Source: Albugo candida (taxonomy: Eukaryota; Oomycota; Peronosporomycetes; Albuginales; Albuginaceae). From it: DNA of 64,000 nucleotides. How positions within the stretch are numbered: the first letter of the stretch is position 1; each line of letters opens with the position of its first letter. The DNA is taken from assembly GCA_905220665.1 (NCBI GenBank), contig CAJNAR010000167.1, positions 62,001 to 126,000 on the forward strand. The letters run 5' to 3'. The translations under genes and the position numbers were made by a program. The notes under the pieces were generated by a model, which did not search any database, had not been told where the DNA came from, and saw only the letters and a list, made by a program, of their open reading frames with translations. Below are positions 12,789-23,725 of the stretch, in pieces.

Positions 12789-13175
12789 TAGCCTTTCAGC
12801 AAACGCAATTGAAGAAAACGAGCAAGAAACGCAAATCTCTCGACCGTAGCGAGCTCCACTGAGCCGTAAACAGTGTAAATAGAAAGCATTACTAACGTAC
12901 CACAGAGAGTTCGGTCGCGTAGACAGCCTTTGTGCCAGCTGTACATTACAACTCGGCACGGGTTTCCGCCTCAAAACGCTGAGAAATCGCACGCGACATT
13001 TCATTACAACTTATGAAAGCAGCTGCTTCCAAGAATTAAATCATGCGACATCACACGTCGTATGATGTGACTTGGACTCTCTATACTGAGACTTTGAATG
13101 CGTCGCGTCTATAACACGCAGTCTGTGCTTTGTAGAAAATTCTCTTTCTAATCGTATCACTTTATCACTTTGGAA
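12789..13175. other. Intergenic, upstream of the bZIP gene
   Basis: 387 bp between the CENP-S stop and the bZIP start codon. Minus-strand open frames here (12696-13004) overlap the CENP-S exon and look like shadows. The last 60 bp are T/C-rich and AT-rich before the ATG at 13176, as expected for a compact promoter, but no defined site was recognised. Confidence 0.5.
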
Positions 13176-14882
13176 ATGGCATTTACTTACGACGCAAACG
13201 TATTCGAATCGACTTTCCACATGAACACACTTCCCGACGACGAACTGAATCTCTCCGAGTCGGACGAGGCTTTATTTCTGAGTATTTGTGCTTCCGATAC
13301 AGTCTCGCCAGCCAATTCTCCGACATCTTCGATTCTACGGCCCCAAGGAGACATCGGGTGTCCTACAGATACTTCTCGCGCATCTGCAGTCGAACCCTCA
13401 CCGCGATTCTCACTCGGTACCGATACGACTTTGCTACCTGTCGTTCCCTCGACGCCATTTGCGGTGAACCCAATTTCCTTCTACGCGAATTGTTCGTATG
13501 AGTTTCCAGTGTACTCGGACACTGTATCGATATCGAGGAACGGATCGACTCGCGTTGGAAAGTTTCACAACGCGGCACTGACAACGATACAGCCGCAAAG
13601 TAATCCCACCAAAGGACATTGTGGTATCCGCATTCCAATTCCTTCTACTCGACGTTTATCGCGTCCTCGTCAAAAGCCCAAAACGCTCGTGTCAGAGCTC
13701 AAAAATGTCGATATGTTCCTTAAAGTTCCTATCAAACAATTGACAGAGGAAGAGAAGAAAGCGCGAAGAAGAGCACAAGTCGCGAAATCCGCTCGGAAAC
13801 ATCGCAATCGACAGAAAGAAGAGCTTATTCGTCTTCGCAAACAAGTACAATTACTGCAGGATCGGATGCTGAAAATGCGACTCGGAGCGTGTGAGAATTA
13901 TAACACAGAAATCGCTGCAGGAAGTCTCAATGACACAGGCCCATGCAAACGGAAGAAACTCCGATATCGCGAACAAGCATCCGACAATGAATGCAGCGAT
14001 ACATCGAGTGTCGGTGTCGCCACTTGCATTCCCATTGAGCACTGGTACCATCGACTTCCAGTGGCTCGTGAGCATCGACACCAAGTGATTCGCGAGTTTA
14101 TACGGCGACGTACAGAGCTTGTGGTGCTTTACCAACAGAACGAATTCAAAGGGAACGTGTTACCGTACCCACACACGAATTTCTTTCTATATAGCACGAT
14201 GCCACATTTAGAGATCAAAGTGATACGAACCAAACGATTTGAAAACGTGAGTCCCAAAGTCGTAGCGGAAGCGTACTGGCAATCGGTCGCTCGATTTGAT
14301 ATCTGTCTGCCGCAATGGCTAAATGGTCACGTTTTGGTCGAGGTACGAGTCAAAAAAGTCTCTTTACAAGTGACGGATATAAGACATTTCTGTAGCGTTT
14401 GGATGAGATCGATGAAAACACTTGTTACGGCCGAACGATTTCTCCACTGCTGTATCAACACGAGAATCGAAATTCCATCAATTTGCATTCGTATGTGGTA
14501 CACCATCGCTTCCGTCGCGAGAATGCTCTTTACATCATGTGGGAAACAATTCAAATGGATGATCTTTATTCCTTTGAGCGAAAACCGTGTCGAATTTACA
14601 ACAATGAGGTTGGGAGGTACAGTGGACGCATGCTATCTCTCTGTACGATCGACACTCATATTGTCTTTGAGCAGCGCTTGTTTCAAGACGGTCAGCAACG
14701 GAACGAAAGGGAACGATACTGTGATGCATGTTGTGCTGCATAGTGTCCCGCCTTCGGATCTTCGCGGAGAATCTTCCAGTCGATACACTCAGGCGTTTGT
14801 GACGCTGTATTGTCGACGTACGGATGTCTTTGAGAGCAATACCGTTTTCAAATTAGAGGAATTATTGAGACGAAATGTGTGA
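13176..14882 (+). CDS. bZIP transcription factor with Asn-to-Val basic region
   Basis: Three exons: 13176-14342, 14396-14616 and 14675-14882, giving 531 residues; introns are 53 and 58 bp. The start is the ATG at 13176, two codons after a TTG. Residues 1-185 are Ser/Thr/Pro-rich and probably activating. The basic region (about 197-212, RRRAQVAKSARKHRNR) keeps the N-x7-R spacing, but the invariant Asn is Val202, with Arg210 in place. A short zipper of about three heptads follows (Leu, Leu, Met at the d positions). Residues about 255-531 form a separate folded region, possibly START-like (inference). The frame also reads open through both introns, giving a false 570-residue protein. The introns are preferred because the second exon (SLHSYVVHHRFRRENALYIM-type sequence) is more protein-like. 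Oomycete bZIPs with Cys or Val at this Asn are known to me from the literature. Confidence 0.85.
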   Translation: MAFTYDANVFESTFHMNTLPDDELNLSESDEALFLSICASDTVSPANSPTSSILRPQGDIGCPTDTSRASAVEPSPRFSLGTDTTLLPVVPSTPFAVNPISFYANCSYEFPVYSDTVSISRNGSTRVGKFHNAALTTIQPQSNPTKGHCGIRIPIPSTRRLSRPRQKPKTLVSELKNVDMFLKVPIKQLTEEEKKARRRAQVAKSARKHRNRQKEELIRLRKQVQLLQDRMLKMRLGACENYNTEIAAGSLNDTGPCKRKKLRYREQASDNECSDTSSVGVATCIPIEHWYHRLPVAREHRHQVIREFIRRRTELVVLYQQNEFKGNVLPYPHTNFFLYSTMPHLEIKVIRTKRFENVSPKVVAEAYWQSVARFDICLPQWLNGHVLVEVRVKKVSLQVTDIRHFCSVWMRSMKTLVTAERFLHCCINTRIEIPSICIRMWYTIASVARMLFTSCGKQFKWMIFIPLSENRVEFTTMRLGGTVDACYLSVRSTLILSLSSACFKTVSNGTKGNDTVMHVVLHSVPPSDLRGESSSRYTQAFVTLYCRRTDVFESNTVFKLEELLRRNV

Positions 14883-14994
14883 ATTTGGTCGCAGGGAATA
14901 AGAGTGAAAATGTGTACTTTTTTCAAACTGAAAGGCTCTTTGTCGTCTCGTTTCGATTGCAGATCCCAACGGCTATGGAGTCACGAGCACTATT

Positions 14995-17900
14995 CTATCG
15001 AGCAAGGTAAGTGAGCATCTTTCGTACGTCGTGATGATGTCGAGATTGCCATGTAAGGATTTGCTTTCGCCATTGAATCAAGTCGAATGATTCGAGTGAG
15101 AGCTTTGAAAGCTCAAGATACCCGAAAGGACTCGATCGTTGAGGAGCATGTATCGGTTGCTGGGCGGCTATCTCAGCCATCGATGCTTGTAAATGCAAGA
15201 TGAATGCGACGTAGATGTACACCTTCACAACAACAAGTCGAGAATGAGACTGAATGGAGACGCAGTACACCGACCTGAAACTCTGGGCCGTAGACCGCGA
15301 GAAGCAATGTCATCATGGCCACATTCGACCATGGAACACACCTCCAAAACATTTGATTTCGCCAGCGCACAATCAAACTCAAAACAGAGCCATTGCACGC
15401 CGCAATCAATTGTAAAACCTGCAAAATGGTTTCTCAGATGACATTCGAAATATTGGCAAAGAAATGACCTGAGGCGCCTCTACTGCAATGATCCATTCCA
15501 CCGCTTTGGATAGTGTCCTATTCGCCTCAAACGATCCATTGCGTGCGGTAGCGGATGAGCTTTCCAACCGAACGCATTCCGAAAGCCGTAAAATGTCACA
15601 TGTGAGGTCTATGGAAGTGGTCATTATCACGATCGCTACTGTGAAGCAATCCGGTGCTGATCGCTGACACATGAAGGTCCATCGTTCCATAGTCGATGCC
15701 AAATCAATTGGGCTACAGAACGTCTCCAAGATGCGTTTGCCCCATTGATACTTGGACGCTACATGTACATCCGTATCGCAATTTTCGATTATGTTGTGCG
15801 TTTTCGGAGGCTTTACACACTTTACGATCGCAATCATTACATTCGATACGATACGATTGAGATCGATTGTATCCAACGCTGAGGCTCCTACTTCCATCAC
15901 AAGTGCCCATACGTACTCGCAAACAGATTCCATCGACACGGAGCCTTCCGCTTGAGCGGAATTGAGGTACGTCATCAACGTCTGATACAGCATTTGATCG
16001 AAAACCTTTGGTTCCTGAGCTTTGGCTTGATTCGATCCCTTCCCTTGCCATTGTCGTTTTGAAGTAGCAACCAGTAGACGATCTGCAAGTCTGTGGCAGC
16101 CAGTAAGACCTTCGTCGTCCTGGAGAAGCGTGATCGGATCGAGTGTGTTGAGAAGACTTGCGATTCGATGACATCCAAAAACACAATTCGTTACGGCCAA
16201 AAGCAGTCGTAATCGAAGGACGCAGACGTCCTGTCCGACGGTATGGAATGACGCACAGGAACGCTCCACAAAATGAAATGTGATGGAGTCGCGTACGAAT
16301 TGTTCAAAGAAAGACGGAGATCGATGCTCCCAAAGCGATAGAAATGGACTCGAAAGCACACACAAAAGAGCAGTGAATGCATTCCTTCTCTCACAGAGAA
16401 ACGCCGGACATTCTTCCCATCCAAATTGCACCATGACACTCGTTTCAAGATGCTGTAAAAGACTCGAAAGTATCGCATTTACTTCAGTGAAGCACTCTGA
16501 GAAAGTTCCCATCGACCACAACGCATTGAAAAGCGGCTGAAATGAGAGCAACGGCAAGCATCCGTCGATCTGTAGCCAATTAGCCAGTGAGTCAGAGTGT
16601 GCACGCATCGATAGAAACTCTCTCACAAACGCATCGTCTGATGCTTCCAACATGAAAAAGTCTGACAAAGCGGTGGACGAGCGACACATATGAATCAAAC
16701 TTTTGCTCAATTCGGCTTTCAGCTTCAAAGAATCGATCGATTCGGTGTCGCACCATTTCAATGCGTCTTTGAAGCAGTCGCAAAATTCGCTTTCGATGAG
16801 AATTGACGCATTTCTGACCAAAAAAGCAGAGTCCCATTTGTGCACTGGCGGAAGCTCCGCGACGCAAATTGCCGATTTTACAGTTCGTTTCCACGCTTTT
16901 GCAAAAAAAGACAGCACATCCGAATCGGTCAACGGCGAAGTTTGATGTTCTACTGCGATGAGATACCACGCAGCCACAAGATGTTGATGGATGAAAAGGT
17001 CGCTTTCGGACGAGTGCTTTTGGATGTACTTTACGATCGAAAGCGTGGACGATTGTGCTTCTTCTGGACTGAAAGGAAGCCACCGAATGTCTTCGACAGG
17101 GAGCAAGTCGGACGATTCGCAGACGCAACGATCAAACCACTGAACAGCGAATGAGTCTTTTTCCAACTTTTATGCGTCACTTACAGTTGAAGCAAAGGCC
17201 CAAGCACTTTGCGGCTCCTTACAGCCAAAAGAATAACAAGAGATGCAACGCTGAAGCCTCTGTCTCCAAGGAGCTCCTTCAACGACTGCGAGCTATCGAC
17301 ACGGAACCTCAGGCTACCACTTGGAATTTGATCGATTTCGTACCACAAATAGAGTTTTCATAAGTCCATGGAGAACGTCATTGGTTTCGTTTGTCTACAG
17401 CAAAGCACATTTCGCACGCAAAGAGCTCACAAAACGTCGACTTACAACAGAAATCGATACGCCGGAAAGATGAAATATCGTATCATTCTCACTGTCAAAA
17501 GTCTGAAATTCGAGCGATTGGGAGTCCTTCGAATCGATCGATACGCTCTCTGACGACCCAATTCTCAAAATCCCACAGCTTTTCTCGTACTCGGCGCAAA
17601 TCGCAAGCAAATGGAAAATCTAAAGCAGTTTTCACAATTTGAAAACGGAGCAAAGAGCTTCCTACCTCTCTCATCACATTCCTTCCCACCGTTTCCAATG
17701 AACCAACAGATGGCTGTAGCATCTCAAGCGGCTGACACACGTCAATTCGATCCCAAATGGCATTCCAAAATCCTGATTCTCGCACGCTACAGCCAATTTG
17801 TTGACGGTATGGTGATCGACAAAGCCATAATTGGAACCAATGCATCTCGAGGTCCTTTTCCGCATGCAAAGAAGCCATAATTGTGAGTACGGTCGGAGAA

Positions 17901-18654
17901 GGAGAATGCGTGAATGGAAGTAGCAATAGAGAAAATGTGCTTTGATACACACGCGCATGGACTCTGGGACTCGAATGACTCCATTCCTCAGGTAAGCGAT
18001 GCAGCATGCGTTCCAAAATGCGAATGGTTGGGATCAAAGTCTGCGCCTTCGGATGCTTCGCCACGAAATCGAAGTATGTCAATTGGTTGGCCTGACGCTC
18101 GATAGCGTTTCTCAGCGAGTCGACCAAAAGGAAGAACACGTCCATGAGAAGAGAGACATTTTCCATCCGTTCGATAATTGCGAGAAATTGCGAACAGCAC
18201 GTCGTATGAACGACCTCGTTATCGCTCCAAAAGCCGTGTTGGATGAGCGCTTTACAGACAGATTCACACATTGGCTCATTGTGAATGATCCGAACGATAG
18301 ACAGCTACGAGTGAATTCGAGCGATTGGAACGTATTCAGCGCCTACCTTTGCAATTGAGGCTGCGCCATTTAGTTTTTCTGATACATGAGCGCTTTGTAA
18401 TGCATTACACGCGGACATACAGCTTTCAGGAGAGCTGTGTTTCCATTAGTAAGGCTATACATTCGTGTTGGAGAGCGATACGACCTCGTGGAGGACGCAA
18501 TGTTGTCATGTAGACTCGACGTATCGACGCAAAGCGCGTCCAACCCGACAGAAGAGCTCCGACTGTCTCTATCTCCACTCGATTCCGCGCAACTCGTGCG
18601 ATTCAAAACGGCTTCTGAGGCGTACCGGCGCTCTTCCTGAAGCTTCTGTGCCAT
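14995..18654 (-). CDS. Large helical protein, 1,053 residues, unidentified
   Basis: Eight exons: 18654-18421, 18304-17591, 17502-17446, 17394-17344, 17285-17223, 17139-15469, 15418-15275 and 15222-14995. All seven introns are GT-AG and phase 0 (50-116 bp), and the sum is exactly 1,054 codons with stop, so the model is internally consistent. The N-terminus is Ser/Arg-rich. The rest is rich in Leu, Ala and Cys with repeated amphipathic-helix patterns (LSIVRIIHNEPMCESVCKAL and later LRLRLLLAVTNCVFGCHRIA), suggesting an ARM/HEAT-like solenoid. No catalytic motif or family was recognised. The gene converges with the bZIP gene (112 bp apart) and is head-to-head with the metallophosphoesterase gene (146 bp between ATGs). 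It could be a diverged scaffold subunit of a conserved complex. Confidence 0.75.
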
Positions 18655-18800
18655 CAGATCTATTCAGCGGTTTGTAAACGATTTTCTACGCGATGAGATG
18701 TATTTTTTTCCATAAAATCGCATCAATGGCTCACATTTGCCGACAGAGCGGAAGAGCGTAAAATCATATTGGAAAAGTGACTGACTGGAAAGTCTCTACG

Positions 18801-20139
18801 ATGAATCGACGATTCTCATGGGTTCTGACCGCATCGATGGGTGCAATAATGGCGCAAGTTGTCAGTTTCTATATCGCGTCATTGTACTGCAAATTCATTG
18901 CCAAGAATCAAGGCTCAACATGCGCGTTGGTGCTCAGCGATATTCATTTGCTGGGGCACAGACGACGCAATGTACTCGAGCGCATGTGGTCTGACTGGCA
19001 GGTGAGTCGATACAAAGGCGTAAGGCACGAGGCATAAGGCTCGGATGTAGATATTCATTTCGGTGACGACAGCGCTTCATGTCCACCGTCCAGCATTACT
19101 CGTTGTGTTGGGCGATCAGTTGGATGAAGGAGGGTTCCCGACACAACAACTTGTGTATGAGGTTGTGAATGCGTTTGATGAAATGAATCGATTTGTGATG
19201 TGAGCAGAGTTATGTGAGGCGCTTTTCCTGGATTTTCTCGCAAGTTCGAAGGAAGACGCTTTTTGTGGTACGAAATAAAGTGTGAGTGATCGATTGACAG
19301 CGCTGATGGATAGATGGGAAATCACGACATGCATTTCGGAGCGGAGGAGCTGATGCGGTATGAGAACGCTTTCGGAGCTTGTAACTCGATGTATCTTGCG
19401 GATGGCGCTTCTTTTGTCGTATTGAATACCATCGCTTTGGATACAAATGTGCACAGTGGAAATAACGCTAAAATACAAACACAACGGTAAGGAAATTGGC
19501 ACTGTTTCAACGTATTGGAAGCTGAAATCAAAATGTAGTTTTCTGAATGATTTGCGTCGCGAATTGGAAAGGAAGAATACGAATCATAAAGTGATTCTCC
19601 TCACACACTTTCCATTGTATCGTGTAAACGATCTCAACTGCGGGGACCTTCGAAGTAACGAGAGAGGTCACATCACATATCTCGATCCAGCGTCGCGGTA
19701 TCAAAAGCATCGTCACGTTCTATCGCCACCGCTCTCCAAGTATCTCCTCGACACAATACGGCCATCGTTGGTTCTTTCAGGCCATACACACGCGTATTGT
19801 GCTCAGCATCACCGAGTAGAGAGCATGAATGGATTTCCGATGAACATCTCCGAGTACACAATTCCATCATTCGCATGGAGTCAGCGTCCCGACCCCAGTT
19901 ATGCTGTCCTGAATCTCGATTTCTCGATTTCTCCAGAGCTCCAACTCTGTCATCTTCCTGATGAGAGGTTCATCGCCACCATCTGCCTTCTCTTCATCTC
20001 CGTATGCTTGCTGAAATACGTCAAAACACTTGGACCTATCTCATCGAACAAAAATCGCATCGCGCAAAGCCATTTCCGAACCACACAATCTGTGCATAAG
20101 GTATCAGAATCAGAATTGCGGACGGAAAATGTTTTGTGA
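18801..20139 (+). CDS. MPPE1: Metallophosphoesterase, MPPE1/PGAP5 (Cdc1/Ted1) family
   Basis: Five exons: 18801-19001, 19051-19152, 19208-19267, 19314-19486 and 19539-20139, giving 378 residues (human MPPE1 396). Introns are 46-55 bp. An N-terminal membrane segment precedes LVLSDIHLLG (the D-x-H metal motif). Then come VVLGDQLDEG (GDxxDEG), TLFVMGNHDMHFG (GNHD), ILLTHFPLYR and LVLSGHTHAYC (GH-x-H), so all metal ligands are present. A second membrane segment (FIATICLLFISVCLLKYV) lies near the C-terminus. PGAP5 removes an ethanolamine phosphate from GPI-anchor mannose in the early secretory pathway; that specific role is inferred from family. The exon 2 donor could instead be 9 bp later (after 19161), adding three residues. 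The stop lies 30 bp from the stop of the convergent neighbour. Confidence 0.88.
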
Positions 20140-20169
20140 CATATTTGTAAATACATTACAATATTGTAA

Positions 20170-21021
20170 TTATTTGATCTTGGCTGATTTCGATTCTTTA
20201 TTCGGTTCCAAAAACTTCTCCAGCTGCTCCTTGACAACATGAGAATGCTCTTTTACGGTTTCTTTGGCGAATGTGACGAGAATTGAATCTTTCCGTTCCA
20301 TTTCTTCCTTTTTTCCAATTCGGTATCCATCGATGAATGCCATTAGCACCGAATGTGCCACCAGTAGCTTATCGGCAATCCAACTTTGTGCAATTTCTTT
20401 CAACGATAAAAGATCCTTTTTCTCCATTTTCATTGCTTCGGTCTTTCCTTCTTCTGCGGCATGTTTTAGTGTACCAATGTTCTCTTTTAGAGTTGCGATT
20501 GGATTCAGTCGACTTCGATGATCCTCGATTTGTGTTTGTGCTACTTGAAATAAAGACTTCAGGTTTGAATGTTCCAGTTCTTGTTCGAGAATTTTACGAT
20601 TTGAGTTTACGGTTTCCGTGATATAAGTTATATTATTCGAAAGCTTTCCGCTCTTTTGATACTCAGAGTGAAGAAAATCAAGATTTGAGTGTGCTTGTGA
20701 CTGAACTCCTTTGATCGCTGAAACGAATTCTTCTTTAACGTTTTGGATTTCGTAAGAAGGGTTTTTGAGGTGTTCAAAACTCTTTATATACATTTTACAG
20801 GCGAAACGGAAGATTTTGACATGTTCGAGAAAAGAGTATTGCCAGAGATCGATGTAAATAGGGGCGGTCGCAGCCTTCTTCTGCTCTTTGGTGCCTGGTA
20901 GGCCTCCAATGTTATCATAAAGCCAAATGTCGAATTGTCGAGCAGACTGCTGCGTAATTCGTAGAAAATAACGCCATAAGCTGGAATGATGTGGCGAACG
21001 CGGAGGAAAAGGTGGAGGCAT
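20170..21021 (-). CDS. Coiled-coil protein of unknown function, 283 residues
   Basis: A single open frame from the ATG at 21021 to the stop at 20170-20172. The N-terminus (MPPPFPPRSPHHSSLWRYFL) is Pro/His/Arg-rich and might be a targeting sequence. The bulk is Lys/Glu-rich with helical periodicity, for example EYQKSGKLSNNITYITETV and ETVKEHSHVVKEQLEKFL, typical of coiled coil. A short hydrophobic helix (DKLLVAHSVLMAFIDGYRIG) lies around residues 222-241. No family was recognised. A mitochondrial or membrane-associated helical protein is one possibility, but this is inference. Tail-to-tail with the metallophosphoesterase gene. Confidence 0.65.
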   Translation of the reverse strand: MPPPFPPRSPHHSSLWRYFLRITQQSARQFDIWLYDNIGGLPGTKEQKKAATAPIYIDLWQYSFLEHVKIFRFACKMYIKSFEHLKNPSYEIQNVKEEFVSAIKGVQSQAHSNLDFLHSEYQKSGKLSNNITYITETVNSNRKILEQELEHSNLKSLFQVAQTQIEDHRSRLNPIATLKENIGTLKHAAEEGKTEAMKMEKKDLLSLKEIAQSWIADKLLVAHSVLMAFIDGYRIGKKEEMERKDSILVTFAKETVKEHSHVVKEQLEKFLEPNKESKSAKIK

Positions 21022-21532
21022 CGTGTGCTGACCTAGAAAAATGTGGCATAAGGGGCCACACTATCTAAAATAATAGAAAATTTGCAGTCATCAAAGTCAC
21101 TGAGTGCATACCTCGTAATAAATCAAAATTAGAATTTTGGATCAGTAAACTTCAAAAGCTGCAAGTGTTGCACTCACGTAACATTGTAATTGATAAAAAT
21201 ACACTGTATACTGTATAAATTACACTTTTTCCACCCGAGTTGCTGCGAGTGTTGAAAAAGGCAGTTTGATAATTAAAAGAACATCATTAGATTATCACAT
21301 AATCTACTTTTACGTGAACAAATTACATAACTGGCTCTTCTACATCATCAATAATGTTTGGAAGGAGTACATATGAGACATTCTACAATATATTTTGTAC
21401 TGACGTGTCTCATGCTCGCGTTTTGTGCGCACATTTAGCCGTCAATTTTTTGTGGCAGAAAATTTAGCGTACACTTAGAACATCAAATTTTCTCATCCTT
21501 TATTGCAGCTACGCAAGACTAGAACAGAGGGA
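21022..21532. other. AT-rich intergenic stretch
   Basis: 510 bp, strongly A/T-rich, between the starts of the coiled-coil gene (minus) and the next plus-strand gene. No open frame of note, repeat or RNA gene was seen. It marks the left border of the repeat-rich island. Confidence 0.5.
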
Positions 21533-21964
21533 ATGAATTTTAAAGTCCGAAAAAGAGTTTTTTTCGAAGTGTCTCTCTACCAATTATTGGCTAAATTTCA
21601 AACCGTACCTACCCTACGCTGTGAAGTGCTTGATGAGCTACCCAAACAGTTCAATGCACAAAGTGACGTTGTTTACACTCGTAGTCACTCTTGGTTAAAT
21701 AATCCGCACGATGTCGTAAACACAGCCACTTTTTTACAAGCATGCGTGTGTGGTCAATGCGAGCAAGTCAATCGCCCTTTGGCTGAACAAATAATTATCA
21801 ACTGTCATTTTTATTATTCATGGTACGTTGTGGCAACGCTCACTTGCGAATTTTGCGTTGAAAAAATACCAAAACCATTCACACACTTGTTGTATCCAAA
21901 TTTAGTGCAATTGAAACATTACAAACAATCTGGAAATGGATCTGGATCGAATACTCAACCATGA
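21533..21964 (+). CDS. Cys-containing hypothetical protein, 143 residues
   Basis: The ATG at 21533 (ten codons after a TTG in the same frame) opens a frame to 21964. The protein is basic at the start (MNFKVRKRVFFEV) and holds two Cys pairs, ACVCGQC and CEFC, about 42 residues apart, which could bind one zinc. No family was recognised. Its last 29 bases overlap the start of the next gene in another frame, so it may be a separate gene, an upstream exon of it, or a chance frame. A GT-AG intron joining the two was not evident. Confidence 0.4.
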   Translation: MNFKVRKRVFFEVSLYQLLAKFQTVPTLRCEVLDELPKQFNAQSDVVYTRSHSWLNNPHDVVNTATFLQACVCGQCEQVNRPLAEQIIINCHFYYSWYVVATLTCEFCVEKIPKPFTHLLYPNLVQLKHYKQSGNGSGSNTQP

Positions 21965-22838
21965 CGTACAACTAAAGGCCAAACGACCTCATCTTATGTC
22001 CAGTTCCACAAAATTTGTTGCTTTGCGCGTCGGAAAATGGACGCTCGAGGAAGAAGCGTATGCGTTTGATTTGATCCAAGCTTTTTTGACTGGAATGCTC
22101 GATATACCCGAAGGAACCTCATTGCGTTTGTTCTTGGCAAAGAAACTGTGCTGTTCACCGATGAGAGTGACCACAAAGTTATCAACGAATCAACTCAATG
22201 GACAGCGTATTCGAAAACGTTTGGGGCAATTGCGCTACTTTCCAAGTCCAGTTGGATTCACTAGAGGCAAGTTTGCAAAGATGCAGTCGTTAGAGGAGCT
22301 TGGAGCTCGATTTCGTAGCAGAGAAAACCTTCCGGCAGAATGTGTGAAAGAGGAGAAACACAACACAAATACGAAAATAAGTGATTTATTGAGCAAAACA
22401 CCTGTTCGAATTGGGAGTTGGACAAATGAAGAGGAAGCGTATGCGCATGCGTTGATTACTGCCTTCCGATCAGGTATATTGGACATCCATACTGGCACTA
22501 CTTTGCGGTCATTTTTGGCGGAGCAATTATGCTGCGACCGAATGCGAATAACGAAGAAACTGTCGTACGGGATAGTGTCGCAATACCAGATTCCAAGCCG
22601 ACTTGGATGTCTCCGCTATCGTCGCCTTTCTCAAGTGCATCCAGAGCAAGCGTGTCAGATGCTCGCTGAGCTTGACCGATTGCGTGCTTCCTGTTTTGCA
22701 ATCAATCAAGTGGTGATCGCACCTAAAACTAGGCCACATACCACATACAATCAGCCTCTACCGGGACGTTTCTTATCTAGGATATCGTGTCAAGCAAAAA
22801 AATCGCTCGAAGAGTACCGCTACCGACTCCACGTTTGA
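21936..22838 (+). CDS. Protein with two G-x-W-T-x-EEE-x-YA domains
   Basis: A single 300-residue frame from the ATG at 21936. It carries two copies of one domain, about residues 31-82 and 158-209. The shared pattern is R-[VI]-G-x-W-T-x-EEE-AYA-x2-LI-x-AF-x2-G-[MI]-LDI, then G-T-x-LR-x-FLA-x2-LCC-x2-MR[VI]-x-KL. Each copy looks like a small helical DNA-binding-type unit recalling SANT/Myb (Trp, acidic cluster, Leu/Ile helix), ending in a conserved basic MRI-x-KK-like tail. Each is followed by a basic linker (IRKRLGQLRYF and PSRLGCLRYRR), so the repeat may extend to about 70 residues. From memory, single copies of this motif are common in uncharacterised diatom and oomycete proteins. Nuclear or DNA-binding function is inference. 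It abuts a transposon-rich tract. Confidence 0.65.
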   Translation: MDLDRILNHDVQLKAKRPHLMSSSTKFVALRVGKWTLEEEAYAFDLIQAFLTGMLDIPEGTSLRLFLAKKLCCSPMRVTTKLSTNQLNGQRIRKRLGQLRYFPSPVGFTRGKFAKMQSLEELGARFRSRENLPAECVKEEKHNTNTKISDLLSKTPVRIGSWTNEEEAYAHALITAFRSGILDIHTGTTLRSFLAEQLCCDRMRITKKLSYGIVSQYQIPSRLGCLRYRRLSQVHPEQACQMLAELDRLRASCFAINQVVIAPKTRPHTTYNQPLPGRFLSRISCQAKKSLEEYRYRLHV

Positions 22839-23489
22839 ATTTATATATTTTTTGATTTTATCAGCGCACGACTATTTTTGTCACGAATAACGAATAGGTA
22901 CAAAAAGTAGAATTTAATCTTCTGCCTTTATTATTTCTTCTATTGTTTCCAGGTCGTCCTCGGCCCACCTCACGGTGACGCAAGGCAAGATTTTTTTTAA
23001 ATTTGTTTGATTGAAAGTTACAGTTTTTAAGTTACAGTTTTTATTCTTCGGCAATTTTTTGGTGGAATGCGCGCATATGTATTTTATAAAAGACTCATCG
23101 ATGATGCATAAGTGAGATCTTATACGATAGTATACAACGCAATACAATGATAAGTAATGGTAACGCAAGGTATTGATTGGTATTCTAAATCTACAATTTA
23201 ATATAAAACGCTTTGTCATCTATTTATCGCGAGGGCAGTCTATAAAATTATAAACGTATAATCTATAGCCTATGTATACCATACATTGTGACACAACTAT
23301 TAAAAAAAAAAAAAAAAGGAAATATGGAATGCACAATGCAATTTATACTATGTATATTTTGTTCCACGCAATTTGAACGATATAAAAGTGGTAGACAATT
23401 CATAATATTTGTAATGTACGAAGCAACTTATAGCATGTCCATAATAAACAAGAAAAATTGAGCAATATATTTATTTATTCCACTATTTC

Positions 23490-23491
<2 letters not shown>
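22839..23491. other. AT-rich non-coding stretch
   Basis: About 650 bp of A/T-rich DNA with a 16-base poly(A) run at 23302-23317. One minus-strand open frame (22914-23219, 101 residues, Lys/Asn-rich) starts at an ATG but shows no domain. I regard it as unsupported. The region precedes the long poly(T) run. Confidence 0.45.

Positions 23492-23559
<68 letters not shown>
23492..23559. repeat. Poly(T) run of 68 bases
   Basis: An uninterrupted homopolymer of about 68 T. Read on the minus strand it is a poly(A) tail lying 167 bp downstream of the tRNA-Ala-like sequence at 23726-23798, the arrangement of a tRNA-headed retroposon. The exact length may be affected by assembly. Confidence 0.85.
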
Positions 23560-23725
23560 CTTTCGCGCAGTATTATACCAGGCGATATACAGTATAAATG
23601 CTCTATATGATACACGTGCTGGGCTGCGTAATCTCCACCAGGGAATATGTACATGTACAGTTTAGCACAATATCTACAAGATAATGTTCACTTAACTACT
23701 CCCAATCAAACTCAATAAATATAAT

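Noticed and set aside
15713..16186. 157-residue minus-strand frame inside the large helical gene
   Set aside because: It overlaps a 557-codon exon in another frame of the same strand and has no partner exon.
22914..23219. 101-residue minus-strand frame in AT-rich DNA
   Set aside because: Its Lys/Asn/Ile-rich composition simply follows the AT content and no family is recognisable.
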